Assembly (NCBI GenBank): GCA_949825045.1
Contig: OX463827.1
Span: forward strand, 8,819,391-8,883,390
Length of the DNA: 64,000 nucleotides
Origin: Argyresthia goedartella
Taxonomy: Eukaryota > Arthropoda > Insecta > Lepidoptera > Argyresthiidae
Reading direction: 5' to 3'
The first letter of the stretch is position 1. The number at the start of each line of letters is the position of its first letter. The notes under the pieces were generated by a model. It ran no database searches. It saw only the letters and a list, made by a program, of their open reading frames with translations, and was not told the DNA's origin. Position numbers and translations under genes: made by a program. Of this stretch, positions 40,180 through 52,856 are shown piece by piece.

Positions 40180-40648
40180 GGATGACCCAGAATTAACGCA
40201 AGATTTGATTTAAACAAAAAACGGAGTTTTTAGTATATTTATTGAGTTATAAAGTAAATATGATAAGGTTATTTATGGAATAACACATCGGGAAAATGGC
40301 CTCCACGACTTTGCTGGCACATAAGCACGCATTTGTTTCAAATTTTCGAACTTTTTGCGGCCGCCAATCTTTTATTATTTTTGAGATAATGTTCAACAAT
40401 AAAGACATGTTGTTCTATCGTTTGACCTCTTGAATACCACCGGCTAACGCCACTTTTCCGTTAAAGGTTTAAAATGTTATTACCATGGCATAACGTTCAA
40501 AATAGCGACCCGTCCCAACTACCCTCGGTTTTTGACAGGATAACGATCCTTTTTTAGTAACCCTAAATTTTCAGCTGTCCAATATTTTTTGTGGGTTTAC
40601 TGCACAAATGACGGCAAATTCAATTCTCGCGTAAATTCTGGTTCACGC
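40180..40648 (-). mobile_element. Decayed mariner-like DNA transposon
   Basis: Imperfect ends: GGATGACCCAGAATTAACGC at 40180 and, inverted, GCGTGAACCAGAATTTACGC at 40648. In reverse, 40260-40400 reads the tail of a transposase (pattern C, then GGHFPDVLF). The core is deleted. Confidence 0.5.
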
Positions 40649-41030
40649 TTTGGTATATAGTACAATTTTAAATAACTCTTAATTAATTAACTAATCCATG
40701 CAATTTCTAATGTATACAAATCAATGTCACCGACATCTTAGAATCTAAGAAACATGTATAAGATTATCTAAGCTTATAACTTAGATCAAATAGGTATCGT
40801 TAAAGTGTTTAGTATAATTGGTTACGGTAGAAAGCTGCGGTGCCCGATTTATCCCTTTTCACTTTTATCAAAGCCAACTTATTGGTTGGATAATTACTTT
40901 TCTTAAATGGTATCAATAATGGAATAGTGGTCTGAATCCAGAAGGCGTCAAAACTAAGTAGGTATCTAATAACTAAAGGTCACTTTCGTTGGACTCCTTT
41001 GGAGTCGGTCTCAGTTAATAAGTAATTTAA
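40649..41030. other. Spacer, no gene seen
   Basis: No supported feature. Confidence 0.5.
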
Positions 41031-41282
41031 AATAATACTAACACCTTGGACACTGTTGACACACATCGATCTAGCCCCAAACTAGGATTGCCTGTATCTT
41101 GGGTACTAGACAACGATACACATACTTATGTAGATAAATATTATACTTAGATAGATAAACAACAATGACTAGGGCACAAACATCCGTTCTCATCAAACAA
41201 ATATTTGCCCACCCCACCGGGACTCGAACCCGGGACCTTTGGTTTTGTAAGGAGGGTCACGGACTCGGCAATTCGGGTCGTC
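41031..41282 (-). mobile_element. SINE-A copy 5
   Basis: Minus strand; the head has a small insertion before the B box complement (CCCACCCCACCGGGACTCG). Confidence 0.88.
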
Positions 41283-41773
41283 ATTTAAACTGTTCCTTTA
41301 CGAAACAACATACTGCTGGTAGCTTTGTGCAGGTGAAATGTTTATGAAAATTAATAAGATGCATTTAAACTGACAATATTTGGGGAAAATGGTAGCAACA
41401 TTTAAGCGGACTATTGAAGATATGAGACAGTCACAATAGTAACATTTTTCAAGTTACGCTAAAGTAAAATTATAAAAATATGATGCAATTTGTATCGTTT
41501 CAATCATTTTGCAACCGTCAGTCATTTGGAAATGAATCAATTTATGTATTACAGATTTGATTCGCTCAATCCAATTTGAGGTGAACGACCACCGCATGCA
41601 ACCGCTCCATATTCGCAACATATCTTGTTTCGAATCAAATTATAGGAAATTGTATAAAAAGAGTCATAGTTCCCAAACATACCGCATTTGTTTTAGAATC
41701 ATTAATATTGACAGAATTAAGGCTAATTAAATAAATCACGTGGCACTTTTGAATACTGCAAGACATATGAAAT
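41283..41773. other. Spacer, no gene seen
   Basis: No supported feature. Confidence 0.5.
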
Positions 41774-42475
41774 AAAACCGGCCAAGTGCGAGTAGGACAT
41801 CGGAACCGCACATGAAGGATTCCTTACCATTGTACACGGAAAAACGTAAAACAACAGTCTTTTGTACGAGTACATATACCTATTTAATTTTTAATAATAA
41901 CTTATTAAATACTAGGTAGGACTACATTCAAGGCCGTACATCGACACATTGAAAAATAGTTTTGTGTATGTAGTATGTAAGTATTAAGCTATGTACTCAG
42001 GTTAATGAAACTCTTTGCTCATTGAAACCGGAAGTGGATAGAAATTGAGTAACTAATTTACAGAAATAAAATCAAATATGATAAAAAACTTAATACTATT
42101 TATGATACTTCGTATGAGCAATTATTAATCATATAGTGACAAATAACTAAGCACAAAACTCAATAATACCATTTTAAAAATTCTTTTCCGATAAGATAGG
42201 GAGAGTCCATTTTTCACCGATAAACAAATAAAACAAAATGGCTAAGAAAATGGCCATACCAAAGATTAATTCTATAGGTACTTCTTTTAATTCTTGAAAA
42301 TCAGTATGTTTCATTATTTGTTGCTGTTGCGGCAACAGAAATGCACATTCTATGAAAATTTCAGCTCTCGTTTCAATTTCGGTTGATCCGATAGCGCCCG
42401 GTGTCAGACGGACGGACGGACAGACGCCCAGCGGAGGCTTAGTAATAGGGTCCCGTTTGGCACCCTAAAAATTAA
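41774..42475 (+). repeat. Dispersed repeat (ACCGGCCAAGTGCGAGT start, GACGGACGGAC near its end)
   Basis: Starts AAAACCGGCCAAGTGCGAGT and ends GGGTCCCGTTTGGCACCCTA. A related copy lies inverted at 47520-48160 and a fragment at 58866-58990. Confidence 0.6.
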
Positions 42476-42954
42476 GTCTACATAGAATCGAGACGTAAAC
42501 TCGTACTCTGTCTCCATCTGCATGTCATGTAACATAATGTCTAGCAATAGCGGTGACATTATCACACACAACACCAAACGAATAAGCAAATACACATTAT
42601 AAAACTTCGAACAAGGACTACTGTTGCAAAACCAACCCAATTCGGGCCCTCAGAGTAATTTTCTAGTGAAAGTTAATTAGTAACCGAATACGGTTCGAAA
42701 CGTAGTGTTTAGAACGATTAACATCTCACTTAAAGTTTGGTTACGAGGCGCGTGAGCAGGGCAACTACCGTGTCAGTGTTGCTATTCGTGCGGCCTCGCC
42801 ACTTCTAGAAAGGGTACATTTTGATGAACAATTTGTCGTAAAGAAAAAGGTACGATATACATTTTAATCAATATAACCCCCCGCGTATTTAATTTAATTG
42901 GTATGATAATACCCAGGGTCTCGAATTGTGGGTCGTTTTTAGAACATTTAACCT
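42476..42954. other. Spacer, no gene seen
   Basis: No supported feature. Confidence 0.5.
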
Positions 42955-43095
42955 CTCAACAACCGCGGGTAGTTGGGTGGGTCGCTATTTTGAACCTTAT
43001 GCCATGGTAATAAAATTTAAAACCTGTAACGGAAAAGTGGCGTTATCTAACGCCGGTGGTATTCAAGACGTTACGGGTCATTGTTTGTGATTTTC
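42955..43095 (+). mobile_element. Fragment of the 40180 DNA transposon, opposite orientation
   Basis: Matches the complement of 40425-40530 (CTTATGCCATGGTAATAAAA, then GGAAAAGTGGCGTTA). Confidence 0.6.
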
Positions 43096-44329
43096 CTACA
43101 AATCAAATCTCAACTGGCTGGGTATATCAGTGTTGTCTGTCCTTCATAATTACATGGGTTTAAGTAAACGTTCTGAAGAAAAGAGCTCCGTAGTCTAGCT
43201 GCTTCACGCTGGCATGAGATAAGTTATCTTAAGTAGAGACATTAAGGCGCTATCTCGTCCGTGCAAAGGTACCCGTTACTCCAGGCGGAAAGGCCCGCAG
43301 TGTGAGAGGGACTGAATCGGGAAAAAATGAAGAAAGGTAGCGCTAAACCACAGAAAAATTGTTTAAAAATAAACTACGCTATTTTGTTAAAAAGTTTTTT
43401 AAGGAGGTTTTGCGAATACATACTATCTACATTCTGAACGCAGTTCCACAACGAAATTAGTTCTGATTTCAGAATAACAGGAAAAAATAAAACAATATAG
43501 AGGTGTTTATACATACAATCGCATTTCCCTTTAGTGAAAATCTTAATCATATACTCAATATACGTAAACCAGAAAATCAAATCTGTAGATAACTTCATGG
43601 TGGAATAAATGGATTCGAAAAAAAAACCCCATTTTTTTTCGTATCTCCTTAAACGGACGCTCTTACGGTGTTGGAAAACTTCGTGAGGAAACCTTCATAT
43701 CTCCATAGCTACAGCGATGGGCTAGCCCTCTGTCACGCAAAATGGAGTATCGAATAACTTGCTAAAAGAGGCACAATTGTACATCTGCCACCCCGCTAGG
43801 GGCAAAGGCGTGACGCTATATGTTCTAAAGAAAGTTTCGTTGCTTATAACTACGAACGCTCAGGAGTTGTGAATCCGAGCCAATACGAATCTTGCGTAGA
43901 AATGCATTGTGTATTATTGAATTATAATAGAATTTAGAAATGTTACTTTGTCTCTATGTTTTTATAAAGTTAATTTATTATTTCGTTATTGTGTGCTATT
44001 TAACAATTTATTTTTGCTAAGATCTGTCTAAATGTTTTACATGATATATGTCTCCAAATTGTAATCCAAGGTAGATCCTTAGTGGGAAATCATTAATTGT
44101 TGTCTTTGTTTTTGAGATAAACCTAATATTTTGTGACTGAATGCAACTGCAATCTTGCTACACCCAATGGGATAAAATTACTTTGAGACAATTTTTTTTA
44201 TTATGACATGCCTTTATGACATTGCAATAAATACTTGAATACTTGAATGCCATTGAGGATGAAGATGACTAGCATTACCTGGTCGCGACCTAGTGTGAAG
44301 GGTTGGGTAATCCTGATGACTAATGTATG
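43096..44329. other. Spacer, no gene seen
   Basis: A stretch GGAAAACTTCGTGAGGAAAC (43672-43691) resembles the body of SINE-C at 58391 but is isolated. No gene. Confidence 0.45.
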
Positions 44330-46091
44330 AAAGGCAAAGGTGATGAGGTGGCACCTCCACGGATGCCCAAGGAGAAGTTGGTGGAGAGCCAGCGCCCTGC
44401 ATCATCTATAAAGGCAAAGGTGATGAGGTGGCACCTCCACGGATGCCCAAGGAGAAGTTGGTGGAGAGCCAGCGCCCTGCATCATCTATAAAGGCAAAGG
44501 TGATGAGGTGGCACCTCCACGGATGCCCAAGGAGAAGTTGGTGGAGAGCCAGCGCCCTGCATCATCTATAAAGGCAAAGGTGATGAGGTGGCACCTCCAC
44601 GGATGCCCAAGGAGAGAAGTTGGTGGAGAGCCAGCGCCCTACATCATCTATAAAGGCAAAGGTGATGAGGTGGCACCTCCACGGATGCCCAAGGAGAAGT
44701 TGGTGGAGAGCCAGCGCCCTACATCATCTATAAAGGCAAAGGTGATGAGGTGGCACCTCCACGGATGCCCAAGGAGAAGTTGGTGGAGAGCCAGCGCCCT
44801 ACATCATCTATAAAGGCAAAGGTGATGAGGTGGCACCTCCACGGATGCCCAAGGAGAAGTTGGTGGAGAGCCAGCGCCCTACATCATCTATAAAGGCAAA
44901 GGTGATGAGGTGGCACCTCCACGGATGCCCAAGGAGAAGTTGGTGGAGAGCCAGCGCCCTACATCATCTATAAAGGCAAAGGTGATGAGGTGGCACCTCC
45001 ACGGATGCCCAAGGAGAAGTTGGTGGAGAGCCAGCGCCCTACATCATCTATAAAGGCAAAGGTGATGAGGTGGCACCTCCACGGATGCCCAAGGAGAAGT
45101 TGGTGGAGAGCCAGCGCCCTACATCATCTATAAAGGCAAAGGTGATGAGGTGGCACCTCCACGGATGCCCAAGGAGAAGTTGGTGGAGAGCCAGCTCCCT
45201 ACATCATCTATAAAGGCAAAGGTGATGAGGTGGCACCTCCACGGATGCCCAAGGAGAAGTTGGTGGAGAGCCAGCGCCCTACATCATCTATAAAGGCAAA
45301 GGTGATGAGGTGGCACCTCCACGGATGCCCAAGGAGAAGTTGGTGGAGAGCCAGCGCCCTACATCATCTATAAAGGCAAAGGTGATGAGGTGGCACCTCC
45401 ACGGATGCCCAAGGAGAAGTTGGTGGAGAGCCAGCGCCCTACATCATCTATAAAGGCAAAGGTGATGAGGTGGCACCTCCACGGATGCCCAAGGAGAAGT
45501 TGGTGGAGAGCCAGCGCCCTACATCATCTATAAAGGCAAAGGTGATGAGGTGGCACCTCCACGGATGCCCAAGGAGAAGTTGGTGGAGAGCCAGCGCCCT
45601 ACATCATCTATAAAGGCAAAGGTGATGAGGTGGCACCTCCACGGATGCCCAAGGAGAAGTTGGTGGAGAGCCAGCGCCCTACATCATCTATAAAGGCAAA
45701 GGTGATGAGGTGGCACCTCCACGGATGCCCAAGGAGAAGTTGGTGGAGAGCCAGCGCCCTACATCATCTATAAAGGCAAAGGTGATGAGGTGGCACCTCC
45801 ACGGATGCCCAAGGAGAAGTTGGTGGAGAGCCAGCGCCCTACATCATCTATAAAGGCAAAGGTGATGAGGTGGCACCTCCACGGATGCCCAAGGAGAAGT
45901 TGGTGGAGAGCCAGCGCCCTACATCATCTATAAAGGCAAAGGTGATGAGGTGGCACCTCCACGGATGCCCAAGGAGAAGTTGGTGGAGAGCCAGCGCCCT
46001 ACATCATCTATAAAGGCAAAGGTGATGAGGTGGCACCTCCACGGATGCCCAAGGAGAAGTTGGTGGAGAGCCAGCGCCCTACATCATCTAT
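44330..46091 (+). repeat. 80-bp minisatellite, 22 copies
   Basis: Starts at 44330, 44410, 44490 and 44570, then from 44652 every 80 bp to 46091. The fourth unit is 82 bp (extra AG in GGAGAGAAG). The first three units end CCCTGCATC and all later ones CCCTACATC; one unit (near 45195) has GCTCCCT. Every unit carries TATAAAGGC. Such homogeneity implies recent expansion. Confidence 0.95.
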
Positions 46092-46181
46092 AAAACACTA
46101 CATATAATATACTTAGACTAAGGCTTCTTTGTGACATCGAAAAATGTTGCCGATAGGAAAAGACTTAAGAAGCACATTTGA

Positions 46182-46440
46182 CGACCTGAATGGCCGCGTC
46201 GGCAGTGACGCTGCCTACGAAACCAAGGGTCCCGGGTTCGAGTCCCGGTGGGGGCAAATATTGGTTTGATGAGCACGAATGTTTGTACCATAGTCATGGT
46301 TGTTTATCTATCTAAGTATAATATTTATCTATATAAGTATGTGTATCGTTGTCTAGTACCCAAGATACAGGGAATCCTAGTTTGGGGCTAGATCAATGTG
46401 TGTAAATGGCGTCCAAGGTATTATTATTATTATTATTATC
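46182..46440 (+). mobile_element. SINE-A copy 6
   Basis: Plus strand, complete head and (ATT)n tail; it starts about 90 bp after the minisatellite. Confidence 0.9.
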
Positions 46441-46471
46441 AACATATACTGACGGCAACAAAAATAGGGCC

Positions 46472-46578
46472 TTACCACAAAAAAAATCAACCACTGTTCA
46501 ACACTTGTTTAAAAATAAAATGTATGGGATTTGACGTTTGTTTTGAGGTTAAACGCTGTTTAATATTTTTTGCGGTAA
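46472..46578 (+). mobile_element. Short MITE (TTACCAC family) copy 3
   Basis: 107 bp with 13-bp inverted ends, one mismatch (TTACCACAAAAAA and TTTTTTGCGGTAA). Confidence 0.75.
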
Positions 46579-47043
46579 CACGGATATTGTTTGCCAATAT
46601 AAGTGGTGACTTCCAAATATGTTGAATGTTTACCGAATGTACACTGACGAGCAATGAAAAAGTTCCACCCACAAAATGCCGACAACACCCATCCAATTTT
46701 TTAAAACATTTAATTACATTTTTTAACACAATATTTACGTTTTTAATGGGTAATATTCTGATGCGCTGTTAAATATACTTCAATATTGCAGTCGGCGTCA
46801 TTAAGCTTAGCCTTTCCCGTTTAGGAGTAATTTGGTGCTATGTCACTGGAACTTTTTCATTGCTCGTCAGTGTAGTATCCCATGCAGTTAAACAGAATCA
46901 TTGGTCACTTTCTGTCCGAATACTAAAGTTAGATTGAGTTAGTTAGGTCACAACTTTGTATTTATTAAGCGGAGCAAGGCGGCCCCATGTAATTTAGTAG
47001 AAAATAGGGTGTGAAATTTTGTTCAATATTTCGTTAATTTGGG
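46579..47043. other. Spacer, no gene seen
   Basis: 46630-46680 and 46840-46873 contain an inverted pair (ACACTGACGAGCAATGAAAA and its complement), likely the ends of another small MITE. Confidence 0.45.
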
Positions 47044-47304
47044 ATTAAAATTTATTTTGTGGATGTAACTTTTTACCTAATTTTCACGACAAAAAAAACA
47101 AACAAAAATAAACAAAAAAAAATTGTTTTTTTGTTTTTGTTTTGTTTGATTAAAATTTATTTTGTGGATGAAACTTTTTACCTAATTTTCACGACAAAAA
47201 AACAAACAAAACCAAACAAAAAAAAAATTGTTTTTTTTTGTTTTTGTTTTGTTTGATTAAAATTTATTTTGTGGATGTAACTTTTTACCTAATTTTCACG
47301 ACAG
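47044..47304 (+). repeat. Tandem repeat of about 106 bp, 2.5 copies, with self-complementary part
   Basis: The unit begins GATTAAAATTTATTTTGTGG and includes an A/C-rich arm (AACAAACAAAA) followed by its T/G-rich complement, so it can fold back. Confidence 0.75.
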
Positions 47305-47519
47305 TGAAGCATAAGACAAGTAATTGCATCAACTGAAAGTGTAATTATTTGTGTTTCATACTTGTACAACGCTTATCGCGATGACAAGACAATCTGTCAA
47401 TCAAGCGAAAGGGATTCATTATTTCACTCATTGATTTCTCTACAAAATCTAACAAAACATATTCACCGCTAATGAAAGAGAATCATTTATGAAATTCATA
47501 ATTATTTGTGAACTAGTCA

Positions 47520-48160
47520 ATAGTTTTAAGGGTTCCGTAGAGAAACAAGGAAACCTTATAATTTCGTCATCTATGTATGTCACAACAACTTTATTGCGAA
47601 GCTATTAGGACTACACAGTTGAAACTTTGTATGTAGATGTATTCAGTATTTTTTTTTCATCAAAGATATAAATGTAGGATGTCTATAGATAGGTATTTAA
47701 AAATGACGTTAAGGTTTCTGAGAACATTTTTCCTCGAAGTAAATTGTTAAAGAGACAGACCCTTCCAAAATTTGTGTGCCCCCCTCTAACTTTTAAAGTA
47801 AGAATGGGAAAAATAAAAAAAAATATGTGGTGTATCTCAATAAACACTTCCAACGAAAATTGGTTTGAACAAAACAAAATAAGCAGTTTCTTAGGTATAA
47901 AACATTTATTAAAAACCGCAAATATAATTTTGTCATTCATAAAAACACTAAGAAAAACAAAGTTATTATTTGCTGGTGAAGAATGTTAGTGATATTTTGG
48001 CTATGTATCAGGTGTAAGTATGTGAAATGAGTACCGGAAGGTACTCACTTCACATAAGCCAAAAATAATAATTAGGAATAATTATTATTTTTGGCTTACT
48101 TTCTAAATTTACTACGGAACCCTAAATGTGCGAAGTCCGACACGCACTTGGCCGGTTTTT
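47520..48160 (-). repeat. Dispersed repeat, copy with two cruciform-capable palindromes
   Basis: Inverted relative of 41774-42475 (ends GGGTTCCGTAG and CACGCACTTGGCCGGTTTTT). Hairpins: 48019-48035 with 48040-48056, and 48055-48073 with 48080-48098. Confidence 0.6.
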
Positions 48161-48734
48161 ATATTTTACGTTATAATGAACGCTATGTATGTACTCGCAT
48201 AACATCTCTATTCAAACTTCTCAAGTTTCTTAAATAATTTTTATAAAGTTAGTTTTATATAATATAAGTATTTTTTTTTTAATAACTATATATGAAAGTA
48301 AGTAAGCAAAATTAACTAATCATATTTCTATTTTCCTACTTTATTATGTATAACACGTACCTTCAGTTACCTAGTTCAAAATACTATGGTCTGATACAAA
48401 TAGAGTGATACTCTATTCAACAATTGTTTATAGTGATGGGGTGAACATCGATATTTTAATCGATAAAATCGATAAATACCCATGATTTGTGAATCATAAT
48501 CAAATAAACTTGCAGATTTTTTGCGGTCTAAGGTTCATATTTCAAGTTTTAAAATTAAAATTGACTTGAATCGAATTTGAATGAATTGAATTGATTAAAA
48601 TTTAATAAAAGTGATAGTATCCCAGAGCAGGCAGGGCCATACGTATAAGAACTTACATCAGACAAAAAACAATTCATAACAACCATATGGCACTTTACTC
48701 GTATGAATAAACACGAAATGAAGAAAAAAATACA
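48161..48734. other. Spacer, no gene seen
   Basis: Only a short ATCGAT-rich stretch near 48449-48475. Confidence 0.5.
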
Positions 48735-48990
48735 TAATAATAATAATAATACCTTGGACACTATTAACACACATTGATCTAGCCCCAAACTAGGATTCCC
48801 TGTATCTTGGGTACTAGACAACGATACACATACTTATATAGATAAATATTATACTTCGATAGATAAACAACCATGACTAGGGTACAAACATCCGTTCTCA
48901 TCAAACAAATATTTGCCCCCACCGGGACTCGAACCCGGGACCCTTGGCTTCGTAGGCAGGGTTACTGCTGACTCGGCCATTGGGGTCGTC
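48735..48990 (-). mobile_element. SINE-A copy 7
   Basis: Minus strand, complete. Confidence 0.9.
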
Positions 48991-50050
48991 TTATGTTACA
49001 TGTTTACAAAAGAAGTAACCCAGAGCAATCCCATGAGCCTTGAGCCTTGTGTAGAATACGAATATAGAAACATTTGGGTTTGCGTGTTTGTCGAAATCCT
49101 GCAAGTGAGTTTTAGATTATCTATTTAGAATGGGTAGGGGTAGCAGATAGAGCGGGGAAAACCCTGCAATCTATCAATGTCGATGAAAATTCGGTGGTTA
49201 AAAGTGGGGCCTTTTTTTCTAGCGGCCTTCAACTAAATCATAATATATCGATTCTAGACAACATAACAAACAAAAAATATTAAAACATAGAGTTAAAGAC
49301 CCCGAAACTTACAGATCCGAAGTTATAGAGGATGGAAGTGAGATATACTTGGAGATATTTGTTTGAAAAAATTACCATACCTATTTATATAGTTTTGTAT
49401 TCATTTGTATATATTTTATAGCAGCGTAGTGAGAGCACATGAGGTTCACACCACAAGCACAAGGTCGCGGATTCGAAAACCGCCCCGGGCCGGTCGAACC
49501 TTTTGCCTTTTACCCGACTACGGCAATGACAAAAATAGGGTTATTATTTTGACCGGTATGTATGACTGTACACTGGCCTGCAAAACTAAGTATCTTTCTA
49601 TCACACTTTTAAAATTGCAATAACTTTTTAAGGAAGTAAGATATACTTTCGAAATAAAATGGACTCGAAAAAGAGTTTCAAAGAAAGCTGATAAAATGTT
49701 CTTTATAACGTTTTTTATTTCAAATCTCTAACTTCTAAAGATTTTTTTTTAAAGTATAGTACTTAGTTTTGCTGGTCAATGTATGTACGTCCAGAACATC
49801 TAAACTAGGTATAACAATTTGAAAAATGAGGTATCGCTAGAAACGTATTGATCGTCCGCTCTTTGTAAGCTATGTGTACTTAAAGATTTCTTGACTGCAA
49901 ATTATTTTAGTACCTAGACAGTTTTTTTAATTAAAATATTCCCTTTATATTCATTATTCCATTTATTATTTTTCTTAGGGTTCAATTCCAGATCCGAGGT
50001 TTTTTCTTCGCCTTTCTTTCATTTTCATTATAACGGAAGGAAAAATTTGT
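48991..50050. other. Spacer with a possible tRNA-like SINE head
   Basis: 49420-49570 has a tRNA-like stretch with B-box-like GGATTCGAAAACC; only a single copy is seen. Otherwise nothing. Confidence 0.35.
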
Positions 50051-50221
50051 TTCATGAGAACGGATGTATGTACCCTAGTCATGGTTGTTTATCTATCGAA
50101 GTATAATATTTATCTATATAAGTATGTGTATGGTTGTCTAGTACCCAAGATACAGGGAATCCTAGTTTGGGGCTAGATTAATGTGTGTAAATAGTGTACA
50201 AGGTATTATTATTATTTATTA
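50051..50221 (+). mobile_element. SINE-A copy 8, head missing
   Basis: Starts within the body (TTCATGAGAACGGATG) and keeps the 3' tail. Confidence 0.85.
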
Positions 50222-50991
50222 TTTAATTAAATGAAGATTTGTTAGAAATACTCTGCGCCATTTTGTGGTTCCTTTCTTTTTTAATATTTCGTCCTTCCGG
50301 GCAGGAAGAATTCTTTCGACCATGTTGCCAAGTCATATTTATTTATATTTTCGTTTTTTAAATTTGTGATTTTATCTTTTTACTTTTCTTCTGCCGTAGA
50401 CAAACCATTTTCTGAGAACCAGTTTCACTTCGATAACATTTTTTTAGTAAAATAAAGGTACTTATAGATTTTGTAAATCTTATTCCTACATATCCTTATA
50501 GTTTTACCGACCTAACCACCGAATAGGCAAAAAATAACACTCTGTCACCGTCTCTGTTTTTAGCTAGACCGTTTAGAAACAGTTCAAATTCCGTTGAGTT
50601 TATTGGTATTTCTGTGAACCAACCTCGTGAAACTATAGCTATCACCCGCAAATAAAAGGTCTGATTTCTGAACATTATCTGCATAACAATACTGCTGAGA
50701 AAACAAACAAAAGGAAAGTGAGTCCCTATAGTCAGTGTTGTTTAGTATTCTTGTTTCGTCACGATTGTAGTCCAATCACGACCACAAGGAAAGTGGTGAC
50801 GAAGGCAGAAACGTAGGCAGAATCGTTGATGAGAGGCTGTTACAAGAAAAAAAATGCTTAGGTCACGGTCAGGAGAAAGTCTTATGTCATCATTTCCTCA
50901 GGCCTCATACAGATTATAGTTAACAATAAAGAAAATTCAACGGAATCAGTATGGGTAAATAGTAAAAATGTATAAATCCTTCCTTAATAGA
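50222..50991. other. Spacer, no gene seen
   Basis: Two overlapping minus frames (50496-50775) have no recognisable domain. Confidence 0.4.
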
Positions 50992-51310
50992 ACTCCGTGG
51001 TCTAATGGTTTTCATGCTTGCTTCTCACACAGGAGATGCAGTTTCGAATCCTGACCATGTACCGATGAGTTTTTTTTTTTTATTTATTTATTTATTTAAT
51101 TAATTTATCTTAAGTACATTATCGGACGTTCTGATGTGTTTCGAATGACATGTTAAGCTGTAGGTCCGGGCTACTATCTCTAGGTGGCAGTGGCTGTAAA
51201 ACCTCTCCACCTACCCACACTGAGCCAGCGTGGTGGAGTATGGCTTAATCTTACTGGTATCCGGGTAAAGGCTTGTGACCCTCGGTGGGCACATTAATAG
51301 GCTACATTTA
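50992..51310 (+). mobile_element. tRNA-Glu-like SINE (SINE-D) and LINE-like tail
   Basis: Head CTCCGTGGTCTAATGGTTTT, B box GTTTCGAATCC, then an A/T tail. It is followed by the GCCAGCGTGGTGGAGTA segment also seen at 38070; whether head and tail are one element is unclear. Confidence 0.5.
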
Positions 51311-51681
51311 TTTTATTTTTTTACTTCGTTTAAGGGAATAATAAGTCATAATCATTTTAATAATGTACTAAACCAGGCAATATAGAAAGTAAGTTATATC
51401 TACAATCAGTTGGAATAAGCAATATATTATGCTAATAATCGTGACCATATAAATCTATTCTTAAGGTTTCTTTTCCGTACGACTCGAGGTCAGAAGAAAT
51501 TTCGCGAATGACCCGCTTGTATGGTCCAGGTGGACTATTGATTACATTGACACTTTCATATATCACAATTTATTTTTAAACCATTCACTAATCCCAATTA
51601 CAGTATATTAAAACTTAATATACTATCTAGCCACTGACGCAGACCAGTTGTTTATCTATAGAAGCGAGCGTTGCTTGCTTA
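51311..51681. other. Spacer, no gene seen
   Basis: No supported feature. Confidence 0.5.
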
Positions 51682-52022
51682 ATAGTAGTTTATGTGACTG
51701 ATACATAATACCTAATTATGTACAGTTACATACACTAGTTTATCTACACACATATCATAAGCTCTCTTTGATATGATCAGGAACCGCATGTTTGACCGGC
51801 ATTGTGGCATTGAGTTGTTTAGCTTGTTCTGTAGTACCAACTTCACAGGCAAAGTAGGGGCGGCACGCAGGCGGACGTCGGCGTTCGAAATTTGAATGTT
51901 AATTATGGCCATGATGTTCAATATTCAGATAAGAAATGAGTTTTTACCAAGTAGTTTAACATTATGCTGATCGTAATGTGCGGTTTTTGAACGCAGTAAA
52001 GAGGGTTTATGATACGTGAGAT
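51682..52022 (+). mobile_element. TAGTAG element copy 4
   Basis: Starts AATAGTAGTTTATGTGACTG, ends GGGTTTATGATACGTGAGAT. Confidence 0.75.
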
Positions 52023-52139
52023 AAAACAAATTTTGTTACATAGAACAAAACAGAGTATCTTGAATATGTCGCAAAATTGGTCCATATTTTAATTATATTA
52101 TTTGATAACAGAGTTTTTGATTAGAAAATAGTTTATCTT

Positions 52140-52510
52140 ATTTGTCTATTGTGGTTATAATATAACTCATAATCGAGGGATCTCGTACCCCAACTGCCTT
52201 CGAGACCGTTTTGAGCATCTCTTTTCGGGAGATCGGCTTCGGAGATCTCACACTGTCTCACTTTTAGCTACTCACCTCTAACACGAAGGCTAAATGTGGA
52301 TTCGCTTAGAGAGGGGGTGAGCCTTTAGCCTTCACCTACCCTGAACCACCACGTTGCCCTGGTTTTTCGTTTGCGATTCTAGTTTAAACCAGTTAGCTAA
52401 TTAACGCGCTATATTGTTAGCAGTATTTACAGTTTATACACATTATCGGAAGTTTATAATAAACTAACAAGAAAACAAACTGTTTGATATTAAACTAATA
52501 GTTTTCACAA
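52140..52510 (-). mobile_element. Diverged core-hairpin repeat related to type I
   Basis: In reverse, 52290-52400 reads CTGGTTTAAACTAGAATCGC and then a diverged core, matching 7235-7345 of the type I MITE. Unlike type I it has a segment where the hairpin sits. Ends are unclear. Confidence 0.5.
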
Positions 52511-52597
52511 CTTTACGTAACATGTCCAAGATATAATGAGGAATCTGAATGAAACTTCGGTGGCTGGTTATTTAATTAAACTATTTCCGGAAAAGCA

Positions 52598-52856
52598 AAC
52601 TGCACATCAAAAATACTGATTTGCACAGCAAATATCCCTTATATTTGCTGCGGTAGCTTAGGTGAAGGGTAAAGGGGGTGAGTGAAGCGAAGCCCCCTTT
52701 ATCCTTCGTGTTACGTTCGACATGTAAGAACAACAAAAAATACTTAAAACAAATTAAAATTACAACAAAAAAAATTACGTACTTATTAAATATTTAAAAA
52801 AAGTGTTTTTGCTGATCCTTTTTTGCTGCGCAAATCAGTATTTTTGCGATTAAATA
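52598..52856 (+). mobile_element. Type II core-hairpin MITE
   Basis: AAACTGCACATCAAAAATAC at the start, core with hairpin at 52655-52730, inverted end GCGATTAAAT. Confidence 0.85.

Noticed and set aside
40180..40648. Intact mariner-like transposase
   Set aside because: Only the C-terminal trace is readable; the catalytic part is missing.
44508..44813. Open frame in the 80-bp repeat, and a possible CRISPR-like array
   Set aside because: The units are directly abutting with no unique spacers, and the frame shifts every unit. It is a eukaryotic minisatellite.
50496..50775. Two overlapping minus-strand frames and a possible exon (acceptor TTTTCTCAG near 50702)
   Set aside because: Short, no recognisable motif, and no second exon in phase.
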